Source: Amorphoplanes friuliensis DSM 7358
Lineage (GTDB): Bacteria; Actinomycetota; Actinomycetes; Mycobacteriales; Micromonosporaceae
Assembly: GCF_000494755.1 (NCBI RefSeq)
Contig: NC_022657.1
Span: 9,020,001 to 9,084,000 of the forward strand
Direction: 5' to 3'
DNA length: 64,000 nt
The notes below the pieces were generated by a model. It did not search any database. It saw nothing but the letters and a program-made list of their open reading frames with translations, and was not told the DNA's origin. Both the position numbers and the translations under genes were made by a program. This document shows positions 43,189 through 52,130 of the stretch, one piece after another. The first letter of the stretch is position 1; each line of letters opens with the position of its first letter.

Positions 43189-43955
43189 TCGGTCACCGTC
43201 ACGCCGGTGTGGGTGCGCACGAGCCCGCCGAGCGTCGGTTTGTCGAGCGCCTTACCGGTGTAGACGTGGCGTCCGCCGTCCGCACCGACAAACACGGTGA
43301 CGGGCAGGTTGACCTTGCCGAGACCGGTGAGCAGCTTCTTGTCCGGGTCGAACAACGTCGGGAACGACACGCCCTTGTCCGCGGCGAACGAAGCCCCGGC
43401 GGCCCGGGTATCGAACGTGTCGACGCCGACGACGTGCAACTGCCCAGCGGTGCGGTCGGCGAGCTCCTGCAGCAGCGGCAGTTCCTCCCGGCACGGCGCA
43501 CAGGAGGAGGCCCACAGGTTGACCACGGCCGGCCCCCGCAACCCGGTCAGCTCAAAACTCTCCCCACCGGTAAAACACGGCAGCGCCACCGCCGGCAGAT
43601 CCGCCGCCCCGGCTGAGGAAGAGGAACCGGCCACAGCCGAGCCCGACACCGCAGGCCCGGCCGAGTCAGAGGCTGAGCCCGGGAGGCCGGGCGCGCCCGG
43701 CGAGCCGGTCCCGGCCGGCGAGCCGGTCCCGGCCGGCGAGCCGGTCCCGGCCGAGGAGCCGGGCGTCGCCGAGCCTGCGCGGGCTGCGGCCGACGGGGTG
43801 GAGGTGAGCGCTGCGCAGTCGGCGAACGGTGACGCGGTGTTGTCGGTGGCTGACTGGGGTGGGGTTTTGGAGGCCGTGCAGGCGGCAAGGAGCAGCACCA
43901 GGGGTGGCGTCAGCCACCGCGCCAGTGCCGGCGGACCGCCCCGGGCTCGGCTCAC
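43185..43955 (-). CDS. Thioredoxin-like (TlpA/ResA-type) lipoprotein
   Basis: Extracellular disulfide reductase or isomerase. 256 residues from the GTG that overlaps the nth stop (GTGA); the upstream open frame is overlap only. Lipobox LAAC in LTPPLVLLLAACTAS, then a Ser/Gly/Pro linker of about 100 residues containing three AGTGSP units, then the thioredoxin fold with the WASSCAPCREELP active site and the cis-Pro in NLPVTVFV. Coupled to both neighbours by 4-base overlaps. Confidence 0.9.
   Translation of the reverse strand: MSRARGGPPALARWLTPPLVLLLAACTASKTPPQSATDNTASPFADCAALTSTPSAAARAGSATPGSSAGTGSPAGTGSPAGTGSPGAPGLPGSASDSAGPAVSGSAVAGSSSSAGAADLPAVALPCFTGGESFELTGLRGPAVVNLWASSCAPCREELPLLQELADRTAGQLHVVGVDTFDTRAAGASFAADKGVSFPTLFDPDKKLLTGLGKVNLPVTVFVGADGGRHVYTGKALDKPTLGGLVRTHTGVTVTE
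43691..43752 (-). repeat. 18-bp tandem repeat in the linker of the thioredoxin-like gene
   Basis: Three copies of an 18-bp unit reading GAGCCGGTCCCGGCCGGC on the plus strand, coding in frame for AGTGSP. Loss or gain of copies changes linker length without frameshift. Confidence 0.8.
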
Positions 43956-44788
43956 GGCACGTCCGGTGTCACGATCGCGGCGGCTGGGACCAGGTCGGGG
44001 TCGACGCCGGCCTGGACGGCGAGTTCGCGGGCGCGGGGGCCTTTGAGCAGTTTGGCGGCCGGTGCGGCCTCGGTCGGGCCGGTGCCGTAGGACGGGCACA
44101 TGGTGGCCAGGGTGCACGCGCCGCAGGCGGGTTTGCGGGCGTGGCAGACGCGGCGGCCGTGGAAGATGATGCGGTGCGACAGCATCGTCCAGTCGCGTTT
44201 TTCGATGAGGTCGGCGACCAGGAATTCGATCTTGACGGGGTCTTCTTCCTTGACCCAGCCGAAGCGGTTGACCAGGCGGCGGAAGTGGGTGTCGACCGTG
44301 ATGCCGGGGACGTCGAAGGCGTTGCCGAGGATGACGTTGGCGGTTTTGCGGCCGATGCCCGGGAGCGCGACCAGCTGGTCCAGCCGGCCGGGGAGTTCAC
44401 CCTGGTGGCGGTCCAGGAGCGCCTGACCGAGCTTGATCAGCGAGTCGGTCTTGGCGCGGAAGAAGCCGGTCGGCCGGAGGATGGCTTCCATCTCGCTGCG
44501 GTCCGCGGCGGCGTAGTCGGCCGCGGCCACGTATTTCGCGAAGACCGTCGGGGTGACCTCGTTGACCTTCCTGTCCGTGCACTGCGCGGACAGGATCGTC
44601 GCCACCGCGAGCTGCAGCGGGGTCTTGAAGTCCAGCTCGCAGTGCGCGTCGGGGTGGGTCTCCGTCAGCACCTTGGCCATCTTGCGCGCCCGGCGCTTTC
44701 GTCCGATCGGGGTCTCGCCGGCGAAGCGTTTGGCCGACCGGGCGAGCAGGGCCGGGCCTGCGGGCGCGGCGGCGACGGGACGACTCAC
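43952..44788 (-). CDS. nth: Endonuclease III
   Basis: Base-excision repair glycosylase/AP lyase for oxidised pyrimidines. 278 residues: ILSAQCTD, helix-hairpin-helix LPGIGRKTAN with the catalytic Lys, VDTHFRRL with the catalytic Asp, and the iron-sulfur cluster loop C-x6-C-x2-C-x5-C (CHARKPACGACTLATMC). N- and C-terminal extensions of about 30 and 40 residues are Ala/Pro-rich. First gene of the operon with the thioredoxin-like, NUDIX and marP genes. Confidence 0.94.
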   Translation of the reverse strand: MSRPVAAAPAGPALLARSAKRFAGETPIGRKRRARKMAKVLTETHPDAHCELDFKTPLQLAVATILSAQCTDRKVNEVTPTVFAKYVAAADYAAADRSEMEAILRPTGFFRAKTDSLIKLGQALLDRHQGELPGRLDQLVALPGIGRKTANVILGNAFDVPGITVDTHFRRLVNRFGWVKEEDPVKIEFLVADLIEKRDWTMLSHRIIFHGRRVCHARKPACGACTLATMCPSYGTGPTEAAPAAKLLKGPRARELAVQAGVDPDLVPAAAIVTPDVP

Positions 44789-44836
44789 GCGAGCAAGAGT
44801 ACGTCGAACCCCCGACGGCTTTCGGTCACGTACCCG

Positions 44837-46012
44837 TCACGCCGGTGGTGCGATGGATCCGTCCTCACCGATGGTCGCCGCGGTGTCACCGAAGTCGGCG
44901 GTCGAGAGCTCGCGGACGCGGGCCAGTCCACGCTCGTTCTTGCTGTCCCGGGTCGGTTTTCCGGTCGAGTTCAGGTAGGTCGAGAGGAACTTGCCGCCGG
45001 CGTACGAGCCGTCCTGGTGAAGCGAGACGTGGAGGATGCCGCCGTATTTCAGGACGCCGCCGCTGCTGAGGGTGTTGCCGCCGCCCGCGAAGTTCCCCAG
45101 GCTGTACGCGATGAGTTTGCCCTGGTAGAACTGCATGCCGCGCAGCACGTGGGGTCCGTGCCCGACGACCACGTCCGCTCCGGCGTCGATGACCGCCTTG
45201 GAGAACTTGATCGGGTCGCCCCTGTTCTCGCCGAAGAAGGTCTCGGTGCCGGGCTTCACGTGGCCCATGCCGGAGCCCTCGGCGCCCATGTGCACCTGCA
45301 CCACGACCAGGTCCGCGCGGCCTGCTGCCTTCTTGATGACGGCACGCGCCGCACTCAGGTCGTTCAGGTTGTTCGCTCCCGCGTACGGGGAGAAGCCCAC
45401 GACCGCGACCTTGACACCCTTGACCTCGACGACGGTGATCTGGTCCTGGGCCCCGGTGTGCTTCAGGCCGGCGCCTTCGAGGGCGTCGACGGTGTTCCGG
45501 TAGCCCTGGGAGCCGTAGTCCTTGGAGTGGTTGTTCGCCGTGTTGAGCAGCTCGAAGCCCGCGTCGGCGAGGTGCCCGGCGTACGAGGGCGGGGAGCGGA
45601 AGGCGAAGCAGTTGGCCCGGGGCGGGGTTCCGCACTTGGAGGTGCCGGTGTCGCCGGTGAGCGGCTGTTCGAGGTTGCCCATCACCAGGTCGGACTTCAG
45701 GCCCTCTTTGACGGAGTCGAAGAAGCCCTGGCCGTCGTTCGCCGGGAGTTTGCCGGGCGCGCTGCCCATGATGATGTCCCCGGTGGCCGAGAACGTGATC
45801 GTCTCGCCCACGGGGGCCGATTCGAGTTCGGGTGCGGTGGCCGGGGCGGCCTGCGGGAGCTTCCAGACGGGTGCGGGGGGAGTGTCGGATCCCCGATCCG
45901 CGAGCGCCACACCACCGAGCCCCGCGCCTGCGAGCACGGCGATCGCGATGGTGGCGGTGAGGACCGGGCGGCCGAACAGACCGCGATGACGCTGTGGGGG
46001 GTGGGCATTCAT
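44837..46012 (-). CDS. CapA-family metallophosphatase-like membrane protein
   Basis: 391 residues: one N-terminal span (about 17-38), then a calcineurin-like CapA domain with FSATGDIIMG, MGNLEQPLTG, NTANNHSKDYG, VVQVHMGAEG and VVGHGPHVLRG. Members take part in polyglutamate or capsule metabolism; here the partners capB and capC are missing, so the substrate is open. ATG of MNAHPPQ chosen; an upstream ATG adds 19 residues. Inserted between nth and crp, which are neighbours in mycobacteria. Confidence 0.82.
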   Translation of the reverse strand: MNAHPPQRHRGLFGRPVLTATIAIAVLAGAGLGGVALADRGSDTPPAPVWKLPQAAPATAPELESAPVGETITFSATGDIIMGSAPGKLPANDGQGFFDSVKEGLKSDLVMGNLEQPLTGDTGTSKCGTPPRANCFAFRSPPSYAGHLADAGFELLNTANNHSKDYGSQGYRNTVDALEGAGLKHTGAQDQITVVEVKGVKVAVVGFSPYAGANNLNDLSAARAVIKKAAGRADLVVVQVHMGAEGSGMGHVKPGTETFFGENRGDPIKFSKAVIDAGADVVVGHGPHVLRGMQFYQGKLIAYSLGNFAGGGNTLSSGGVLKYGGILHVSLHQDGSYAGGKFLSTYLNSTGKPTRDSKNERGLARVRELSTADFGDTAATIGEDGSIAPPA

Positions 46013-46215
46013 CGACGAGGACGATACCGTCGGCCGACAGGCGGTGGCGACCGTCGAACGGCCGGTCATTGCTCACCGAGAGCGACGATTCTTCCGACCT
46101 TCGCGGCACGAGCGGTTACGCTGCGAGATCTGGATCGAGGGGTGCCCGCCCGTTTACGGCCCGCGTGCGCCTAGACTGATCGTGCGCGGCGAAGCGCGTA
46201 GTCGGAGGTACAGCG

Positions 46216-46893
46216 ATGGATGAGGTACTGGCTCGCAGCGGGATCTTCCAGGGCGTTGACCCGGAGGCTGCCGAGGCACTCGCCAAGGAGATGGAGACGA
46301 TCGAGTTCCGCAAGGGGGACATCGTCTTCAATGAGGGCGAGGCGGGTGACAGCCTTTACATCGTTCTCTCCGGAAAGATCAAGCTTGGTCGCCGGGCAGC
46401 TGACGGTCGGCAGAACCTCGTCTCGATCATGGGTCCTTCGGACATGCTCGGTGAGCTGTCCCTGTTCGACCCCGGTCCGCGGACGGCCACGGCCACCGCG
46501 GTGACCGACACGCGCCTGGCGCGACTGAAGAAGTCGTCGCTGCGCCCGTGGTTGAACAACCGGCCGGAGATCGCCGAGCAGCTGTTGCGGGTCCTGGCCC
46601 GCAGGCTGCGCCGGACGAACGATGCCCTCGCGGACCTGATCTTCACGGACGTGCCCGGCCGGGTGGCCAAGAACCTGCTGCAGATGGCAGGCCGCTTCGG
46701 CACCCGGGACGGTGGCGTCCTGCGGGTCACGCACGACCTGACCCAGGAGGAGCTGGCGCAGCTCGTCGGCGCTTCCCGGGAGACGGTCAACAAGGCGCTC
46801 GCGGACTTCGCGTCCCGCGCCTGGCTGCGACTCGACGGCAAGAGCGTCATCATCCTCGACCCGGAGAGGCTGGCCCGCCGCGCGCGGGTCTGA
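46216..46893 (+). CDS. crp: cAMP receptor protein/FNR-family transcription regulator
   Basis: Global regulator. 225 residues: cyclic-nucleotide domain (about 7-120) with the phosphate-binding cassette LGELSLFDPGPRTATATAV, hinge helix, and a C-terminal winged helix with recognition helix in TQEELAQLVGASRETVNKALADF. Orthologous to mycobacterial Rv3676. GGAGG lies seven bases before the ATG. A TAGACT hexamer at 46172-46177 may be its -10. A class III cyclase that could make its ligand is encoded 6-9 kb downstream. Confidence 0.94.
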   Translation: MDEVLARSGIFQGVDPEAAEALAKEMETIEFRKGDIVFNEGEAGDSLYIVLSGKIKLGRRAADGRQNLVSIMGPSDMLGELSLFDPGPRTATATAVTDTRLARLKKSSLRPWLNNRPEIAEQLLRVLARRLRRTNDALADLIFTDVPGRVAKNLLQMAGRFGTRDGGVLRVTHDLTQEELAQLVGASRETVNKALADFASRAWLRLDGKSVIILDPERLARRARV

Positions 46894-46917
46894 CCCAGCC
46901 GATCCGCCGTAACACGA

Positions 46918-46945
46918 TAGGGGCCGTCCTCCGGGGCGGCCCCTA
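46918..46945 (+). terminator. Hairpin terminator after crp
   Basis: TAGGGGCCG (46918-46926) pairs with CGGCCCCTA (46937-46945), 9 bp, 10-nt loop. No T-run. Confidence 0.8.
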
Positions 46946-47108
46946 CAACGCGTGCGCGCCCACCTGATCAGGGGACAAAGCCGCCGCCTCATGATCCGTG
47001 TCGCACCCGGTCAGCCGCTCGTTACGGAGGTGGTCGAGAGGCACTACACGGGTGAGAGGGCGCGGCTTTGAACATGGTGGCGGGCGTGGAGCGCAGCGGG
47101 GTGACGAC

Positions 47109-48560
47109 GTGACCGTGCTCGACACCTCTATCGACCCGCGTACCCCGGCCTATCTGGAGAGCCGCAGCGCGATGCTGGAGCGGCTGGCCGAGCTCGAGGC
47201 AGCGCTGGAGGCGGCGCGCGCGGGTGGCGGCGAGAAGTGGGTGACCAGGCACCACGCCCGGGGCAAGCTGCTGCCCCGGGAACGCGTCGAGATGCTGCTG
47301 GACCAGGACAGCCCGTTCCTCGAGCTGTCACCGGTCGCGGCGTGGGGCTCGGACTTTCCCGTCGGGGCGAGTGTGGTGACCGGCATCGGCGTTGTCGAGG
47401 GCGTCGAGTGTGTGGTCATCGCCAACGATCCGACGGTGGACGGTGGGGCCGTCAACCCGTACACGGTGGAGAAGATCCGTAGGGCTGCGCGGATCGCCTC
47501 GATGAACCGGTTGCCGCTGGTGAATCTGGTCGAGTCGACCGGCGCGGCGGCGCCGTCGGGGCCGCCGCCGGGCGGTGCCATCGCCCGTGACCTGAGTCAG
47601 CTGACGGCCGACCGGGTGCCGACCGTCTGCGTGGTCTTCGGCGCGACGACCGGCGACGCGGCCTACCTGCCGGCGCTCTCGGATTACACGATCATGGTCC
47701 GTGGGCACGCGAAGATGCTGACGATCCACCCGCAGCCGGTCCGCGCGGCCGGCGCGAACGGCCGGCCCGCCCCCGAGGTACGCAGTGCGCCGACCGTCCC
47801 CGCCGGGGTGACCGGCCCGGCCGATCAGCTGGCCGAGGACGAGCGTGACGGCCTGCGCCTGGCCCGCCAATGCGTACGCCGGTTCAACTGGCGCAAACGC
47901 GGTCCCGCGCCCCGGGCCTGGCCGCCGATCCCCCCGAAGTACGACGCCGAGGATCTGCTCACGCTGGCCGGCGCCGACCCGTCGACGGTGTTCGAGCCGC
48001 ACGAGGTGCTGGCCCGGATTCTCGACGGCAGCGACTTCGACGAGTTCAAGCCGTCGCAGGGCACCGCGCTCGTGACCGGCTGGGGTGAGCTGCACGGCTA
48101 CCCGATCGGCGTGCTCGCGAACCTCGGCGGCGCGTTCTCACCGGCGGAGACCCAGAAGGCCGTCCACTTCATCCAGCTCGCCAACGCAACAGCGACCTCA
48201 CTGCTGTTCGTGCAGTACACGGGCGCGGCGGCGGCCGAGGCCCACGAGGCCGCGGACGTCCGGCACGGCGCCCCGCTGGTGCACGCCGTCGCGAAGTCGA
48301 CCGTGCCGCACCTGACCCTCATGATCGGCGGCACTCCTGCCGAGGAGGCGGGTGGCATCTACGGCCGCGCCTACGAGCCGCGGTTCCTGTTCAGCTGGCC
48401 GGTGGAGCGACCCGCGGAGGGTTCGAGCCCCCGCGGCAAGCTGCCGGACGACGGCGTCATCGATCCCCGCGACACCCGTACGGTCCTCGGTCTCTGCCTG
48501 TCCGCCGTGCACAGCGCGGCTGTCGAGGGTGCCGAGCACGTCGGCGTCTTCCGACCCTGA
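47109..48560 (+). CDS. Acyl-CoA carboxylase beta subunit-like protein with altered active site
   Basis: 483 residues, carboxyltransferase (crotonase) fold, shorter than the usual 520-535. Recognisable: HARGKLLPRERVEMLLD, GGAFSPAETQKAVHFIQLANA, GRAYEPRFLFSWP and DDGVIDPRDTRTVLGLCLSA. Changed parts: the first oxyanion segment (usually AGGAY) reads GDAAYLPALSD; the GGPPLV segment reads IHPQPV; the second (usually YGAGNY) reads PAEEAGGIY; and about 50 residues containing MGGEQAA are missing. So the fold remains but the acyl-CoA/biotin pocket differs from working enzymes. GTG chosen at VTVLDTSID. 20 bp before its partner alpha subunit. Confidence 0.78.
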   Translation: MTVLDTSIDPRTPAYLESRSAMLERLAELEAALEAARAGGGEKWVTRHHARGKLLPRERVEMLLDQDSPFLELSPVAAWGSDFPVGASVVTGIGVVEGVECVVIANDPTVDGGAVNPYTVEKIRRAARIASMNRLPLVNLVESTGAAAPSGPPPGGAIARDLSQLTADRVPTVCVVFGATTGDAAYLPALSDYTIMVRGHAKMLTIHPQPVRAAGANGRPAPEVRSAPTVPAGVTGPADQLAEDERDGLRLARQCVRRFNWRKRGPAPRAWPPIPPKYDAEDLLTLAGADPSTVFEPHEVLARILDGSDFDEFKPSQGTALVTGWGELHGYPIGVLANLGGAFSPAETQKAVHFIQLANATATSLLFVQYTGAAAAEAHEAADVRHGAPLVHAVAKSTVPHLTLMIGGTPAEEAGGIYGRAYEPRFLFSWPVERPAEGSSPRGKLPDDGVIDPRDTRTVLGLCLSAVHSAAVEGAEHVGVFRP

Positions 48561-48580
48561 AGTCCCTGAAAGGTAGACCA

Positions 48581-50587
48581 GTGATCCGACGTCTTCTGGT
48601 GGCCAACCGCGGCGAGATCGCCCGCCGGGTGTTCGCCACCTGCCGCCTGGTCGGCATCGAGACGGTCGCCGTCTACTCCGATGCCGATTCCGATGCGCCG
48701 CACGTCACGGAGGCGGACTACGCCGTGCACCTCTCCGGGGGCACGGCGGCCTCGACCTATCTGCGCGGTGACCTGATCATCGCCGCGGCCAAGCGGGCCG
48801 GTGTGAACGCGATCCATCCCGGTGACGGGCTGCTCGCCGAGGACCCCGATTTTGCCGCCGAGGTCGCGGACGCCGGGATGATCTGGGTCGGCCCGCCGGC
48901 GAAGACCCTCGGCCTGCTGCACAGCAAGATCGAGACGAAGGCCGTCGTCGCGGAGGCCGGTGTCCCGGTCCTGCCGACGATGACCGACCCGGAGACCATC
49001 ACCGACTTCCCGGTGCTGATCAAGCCGTCGGGTGGGCAGGGCGGCCAGGGCATGCGGGTCGTGCGGGATCCCGTCACCCTCGCCGAGGCGATGGCGTCGA
49101 CGCGGCAGGAGACCGGCGACCAGGTCTTCTGTGAGCCGTACGTGGAGAACGTGCGGCACATCGAGGTGCCGATCATCGCGGACGCGCACGGCGCCGTGGT
49201 GCCGTTCGGTGAGCGCGAGTGCTCGGTCCAGCGCCGCTACCAGAAGATCATCGAAGAGACGCCGTCACCGGCCGTCGACCCCGCACTGCGGGAGGAGCTG
49301 TGCCGGGCCGCGATCATCGCCGTCCGCGCCATCGGGTACGTCGGTGCCGGCGCCGTCGAGTTCCTTCTCGACGAGCAGGGCGACTTCTGGTTCCTCGAGC
49401 TCACCCCGAGTCTGCAGGTCGAGCACGCGGTCACCGAGTGCGTCTCCGGGTACGACCTGGTGCGGCTGCAGCTGCTGGTCTCGGAGGGTGGCCACCTGCC
49501 GATGCCGGGGCCGCCGCCGATCCGCGGTCACGCCATCGAGGTGCGGATCTGCGCCGAGGACCCCGCGTACGCGTGGCTGCCCGCGTCCGGCACCCTGCAC
49601 CGCTTCGCCGTACCGGATGTGGCGGGTTCGTTCCGGCCCCTGCCCCAGCCGGGTCTGCGCCTCGACGCCGGTGTGGTGGACGGCTCGGTCGTGGGTCTGC
49701 AGGGCGACTCGATGCTGGCCAAGCTGGTGGCCTGGGCGCCGACCCGGCAGGAGGCGGCCCGGATGCTCGCCTCGGCGCTGACCCGGGCCCAGCTGCACGG
49801 TGTGGTGGCCAACCGTGACCTGCTCGTCCGCGTGCTGCGCCACCAGGCGTTCCGGGCGGGCGATGTGGACACCGGCTTCCTGGACCGGCATCCCGAGGTC
49901 TTCGCGCCGCTGCTGTCGTCCGTCGACGCGGTCCGCATCTCGTGCCTGGCCGCGGCCCTGGCCGGTGCCGCCGCCCGGCGGGCGACCGCACCCGTGCTCG
50001 CGTCGCTGCCCTCGGGCTGGCGCAACGTCCCGTCCGGCTCGCAGACCGCGGTCTACGACGGCCCGGCCGGCCCGGTCGAGGTCGGCTACCGGATGAACCG
50101 CCACGGCGAGCTCGCCGGCTGGTGGGTCCGGTCCGTGGATCCCGAGGAGCTGGACCTGGCCGGTCTCGGGCAGGCTCCGACGCTGGACGACCACCCGCCC
50201 ACGGTGGTCGTGCACGCCGACGGCGGCCGGGTCGACCTGGACGTGAACGGCATCCGGCTCAGCCTCAAGGTGCACCGCGTCGGCGACATCTCCTACGTGG
50301 ACAGCCCCGAGGGCTCGGTCACTTTGCGTGAGCTGTCCCGCTTCCCGCTGCCGGCGCCGGAGGCCACCGAGGGCTCGCTGATCGCCCCGCTCCCCGGGGC
50401 CGTACGCCGGGTGCTGGTGGTGCCGGGTCAGCGGGTACGCGCCGGAGAACTGCTGCTCACACTCGAGGCGATGAAGCTCGAGCACCCCGTCCACGCGCCG
50501 TCCGCCGGCGTTGTCGCGTCGCTGCCGGTGCACCCGGGCGCGGAAGTCGACACGGGCGAACTCCTGGCTGTGTTGGACCCGGAGTGA
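48581..50587 (+). CDS. Biotin carboxylase/BCCP-like alpha subunit with replaced catalytic residues
   Basis: 668 residues: biotin carboxylase ATP-grasp domains (1 to about 445), a linker, and a C-terminal biotinyl domain with TLEAMKLEHPV, the Lys to be biotinylated. Several near-invariant sites differ. The glycine loop GGGGKGM reads GGQGGQGM (Lys to Gln). The motif EMNTRLQVEHPVTE reads ELTPSLQVEHAVTE, replacing the Asn and Arg that hold bicarbonate. HPGYGFL reads HPGDGLL. ECSVQRR and EVRICAEDP are kept. Either a strongly divergent carboxylase or a binding/regulatory protein. AAAGGT lies before the GTG start. Its stop directly abuts the convergent kinase. Confidence 0.8.
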   Translation: MIRRLLVANRGEIARRVFATCRLVGIETVAVYSDADSDAPHVTEADYAVHLSGGTAASTYLRGDLIIAAAKRAGVNAIHPGDGLLAEDPDFAAEVADAGMIWVGPPAKTLGLLHSKIETKAVVAEAGVPVLPTMTDPETITDFPVLIKPSGGQGGQGMRVVRDPVTLAEAMASTRQETGDQVFCEPYVENVRHIEVPIIADAHGAVVPFGERECSVQRRYQKIIEETPSPAVDPALREELCRAAIIAVRAIGYVGAGAVEFLLDEQGDFWFLELTPSLQVEHAVTECVSGYDLVRLQLLVSEGGHLPMPGPPPIRGHAIEVRICAEDPAYAWLPASGTLHRFAVPDVAGSFRPLPQPGLRLDAGVVDGSVVGLQGDSMLAKLVAWAPTRQEAARMLASALTRAQLHGVVANRDLLVRVLRHQAFRAGDVDTGFLDRHPEVFAPLLSSVDAVRISCLAAALAGAAARRATAPVLASLPSGWRNVPSGSQTAVYDGPAGPVEVGYRMNRHGELAGWWVRSVDPEELDLAGLGQAPTLDDHPPTVVVHADGGRVDLDVNGIRLSLKVHRVGDISYVDSPEGSVTLRELSRFPLPAPEATEGSLIAPLPGAVRRVLVVPGQRVRAGELLLTLEAMKLEHPVHAPSAGVVASLPVHPGAEVDTGELLAVLDPE

Positions 50588-52099
50588 TCAGCCGCGGGCC
50601 AGCACCGGCCCGCGGAGCTGGTTGACACCCTGACCCGCCAGGCACCGGAACACCCGGTCCGCGGTGGTCGGCGGCAGCACCGACAGCGCCCATTCGCGGC
50701 TGTCGGTGCGGGTGGTCGTCCGGCGGAAAGTCTTGGTGCTGCACACCGCGCGCACGATCGGGTCGGTGGTGACGGCGTCCCGGTCGTGCGGCTCCACACC
50801 GGACGGCAGCTCGCCGACCGCGAACACCTCCCAGCTGTGCGGCCGCGCGCACGAGACCTTGCGCGCCAGGTGACCGCTGTCCGCACGCCGCGTGTAGCAC
50901 TCGAGCTGGTCGGGGCAGTACGCCTTGCCGGACGTGCAGCCGGGCAGCCGTGAGAGGGCCACCGGCACGGTCGAGGTGGCGGGCGCGACGAACCGGTTGG
51001 CCAGCGAGCGCACCTTCGGGCCCTGCGACGACGCGAGCATCGCTCCGCCGACCGAGGCCGCCAGCAGCAGGAACACGCCGAAGCCGCCGAAGAGCCACTT
51101 CCGCTTGTTGCGCTTGCGGCCTTCCGTGTGGACGGTCGGCGTCTCGTCGGGGTGCACCTCACGCGTCGGCGAGACCGGCGGGCGCGGCCGCGGGTCCGGC
51201 GGCATCGGGCGGGGTTCCGGCGGCTGGAACGTCGACGAGCGGTAGACGGTCGGCGGGGGCTGCTGGCCGCCCGGGCCGAGGTGCAGTCCGGCGAGCATCT
51301 CGCGCAGCTGCTCAGCCGTCGGCCGGGCGCGGGGGTCGTTCGCCATGCCGTACCGGAGGATCTCGATGAGCGCGCGCGGGACGCCGGGCAGCTCCGGGAT
51401 CGGGTGGTTGAAGAGGTCCATCAGGGTGATCAGGCTGGGACTGCGGTCGGACTCCCAGCGCGGCGGCCGCCCGCGCATGACGGCGTAGAGAGTCGCACTG
51501 AGGGCGTAGACGTCGACCGCACCGGACGGCTCGGCGTGCGAGAACATCTCCGGCGGCGCGTACGCGGGGGTCAGCACCTCGAGCGTCACCGAGGAATCAC
51601 GCATCTCGCCCAGCACGGCCAGCCCGAAGTCGGCGAGCACGGCCGGGTTGAAGTGCGAATACAGGATGTTCGCGGGCTTGACGTCGCGATGCAGCACTCC
51701 GGCGGCGTGCGAGTGCACGAGCGCGTCGGCGATCTTGACGCCGAGATCGCGGGCCTCGGCGGCGGAGAGCGGCGAGATCCGCATCCGGTCGAGGTAGGAC
51801 CCGTCACACAACTCCATGATCAGGTACGGGTGCTGGTCGACGGTCACACCGACGTCGAAGAGGTCGACAACGTGCGGGTGCGACGACATGCGGCCCGCGG
51901 CCTTGGCCTCCCGCAGGAATCGCGCCTGGTCACGGGCGTTGTCCAGGGTCCTGTTCTCGACCTTGATGGCGACGTCACGGCCGACGGAATCCTGGGTGGC
52001 GCGGTAGACGGTGGCATACCCACCCCTGGCCATGACCGACAAGCCGGACATGCCAGGCACGTAGGGCACGGGCAGACGGCCAGGCGGGGTGTCGGTCAC
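50588..52099 (-). CDS. Membrane-anchored serine/threonine protein kinase
   Basis: 503 residues. Kinase domain about 15-265: modified Gly loop MARGGYATVY, VAIKVEN with the Lys, HRDVKPANI, ADFGLAV, APPEMF. A Pro-rich linker follows, one span (about 336-356) and an outside domain with six or more cysteines (PGCTSGKAYCPDQLECYT ... KVSCARPH ... AVCSTK ... FRCLAG), likely disulfide-linked and a sensor. No PASTA unit. Only 31 bp from the cyclase gene on the same strand, which may be in the same operon upstream. Confidence 0.9.
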   Translation of the reverse strand: MTDTPPGRLPVPYVPGMSGLSVMARGGYATVYRATQDSVGRDVAIKVENRTLDNARDQARFLREAKAAGRMSSHPHVVDLFDVGVTVDQHPYLIMELCDGSYLDRMRISPLSAAEARDLGVKIADALVHSHAAGVLHRDVKPANILYSHFNPAVLADFGLAVLGEMRDSSVTLEVLTPAYAPPEMFSHAEPSGAVDVYALSATLYAVMRGRPPRWESDRSPSLITLMDLFNHPIPELPGVPRALIEILRYGMANDPRARPTAEQLREMLAGLHLGPGGQQPPPTVYRSSTFQPPEPRPMPPDPRPRPPVSPTREVHPDETPTVHTEGRKRNKRKWLFGGFGVFLLLAASVGGAMLASSQGPKVRSLANRFVAPATSTVPVALSRLPGCTSGKAYCPDQLECYTRRADSGHLARKVSCARPHSWEVFAVGELPSGVEPHDRDAVTTDPIVRAVCSTKTFRRTTTRTDSREWALSVLPPTTADRVFRCLAGQGVNQLRGPVLARG

Positions 52100-52130
52100 G
52101 GCTTAGAAAATACGCGACCGGTGGTCAGCT

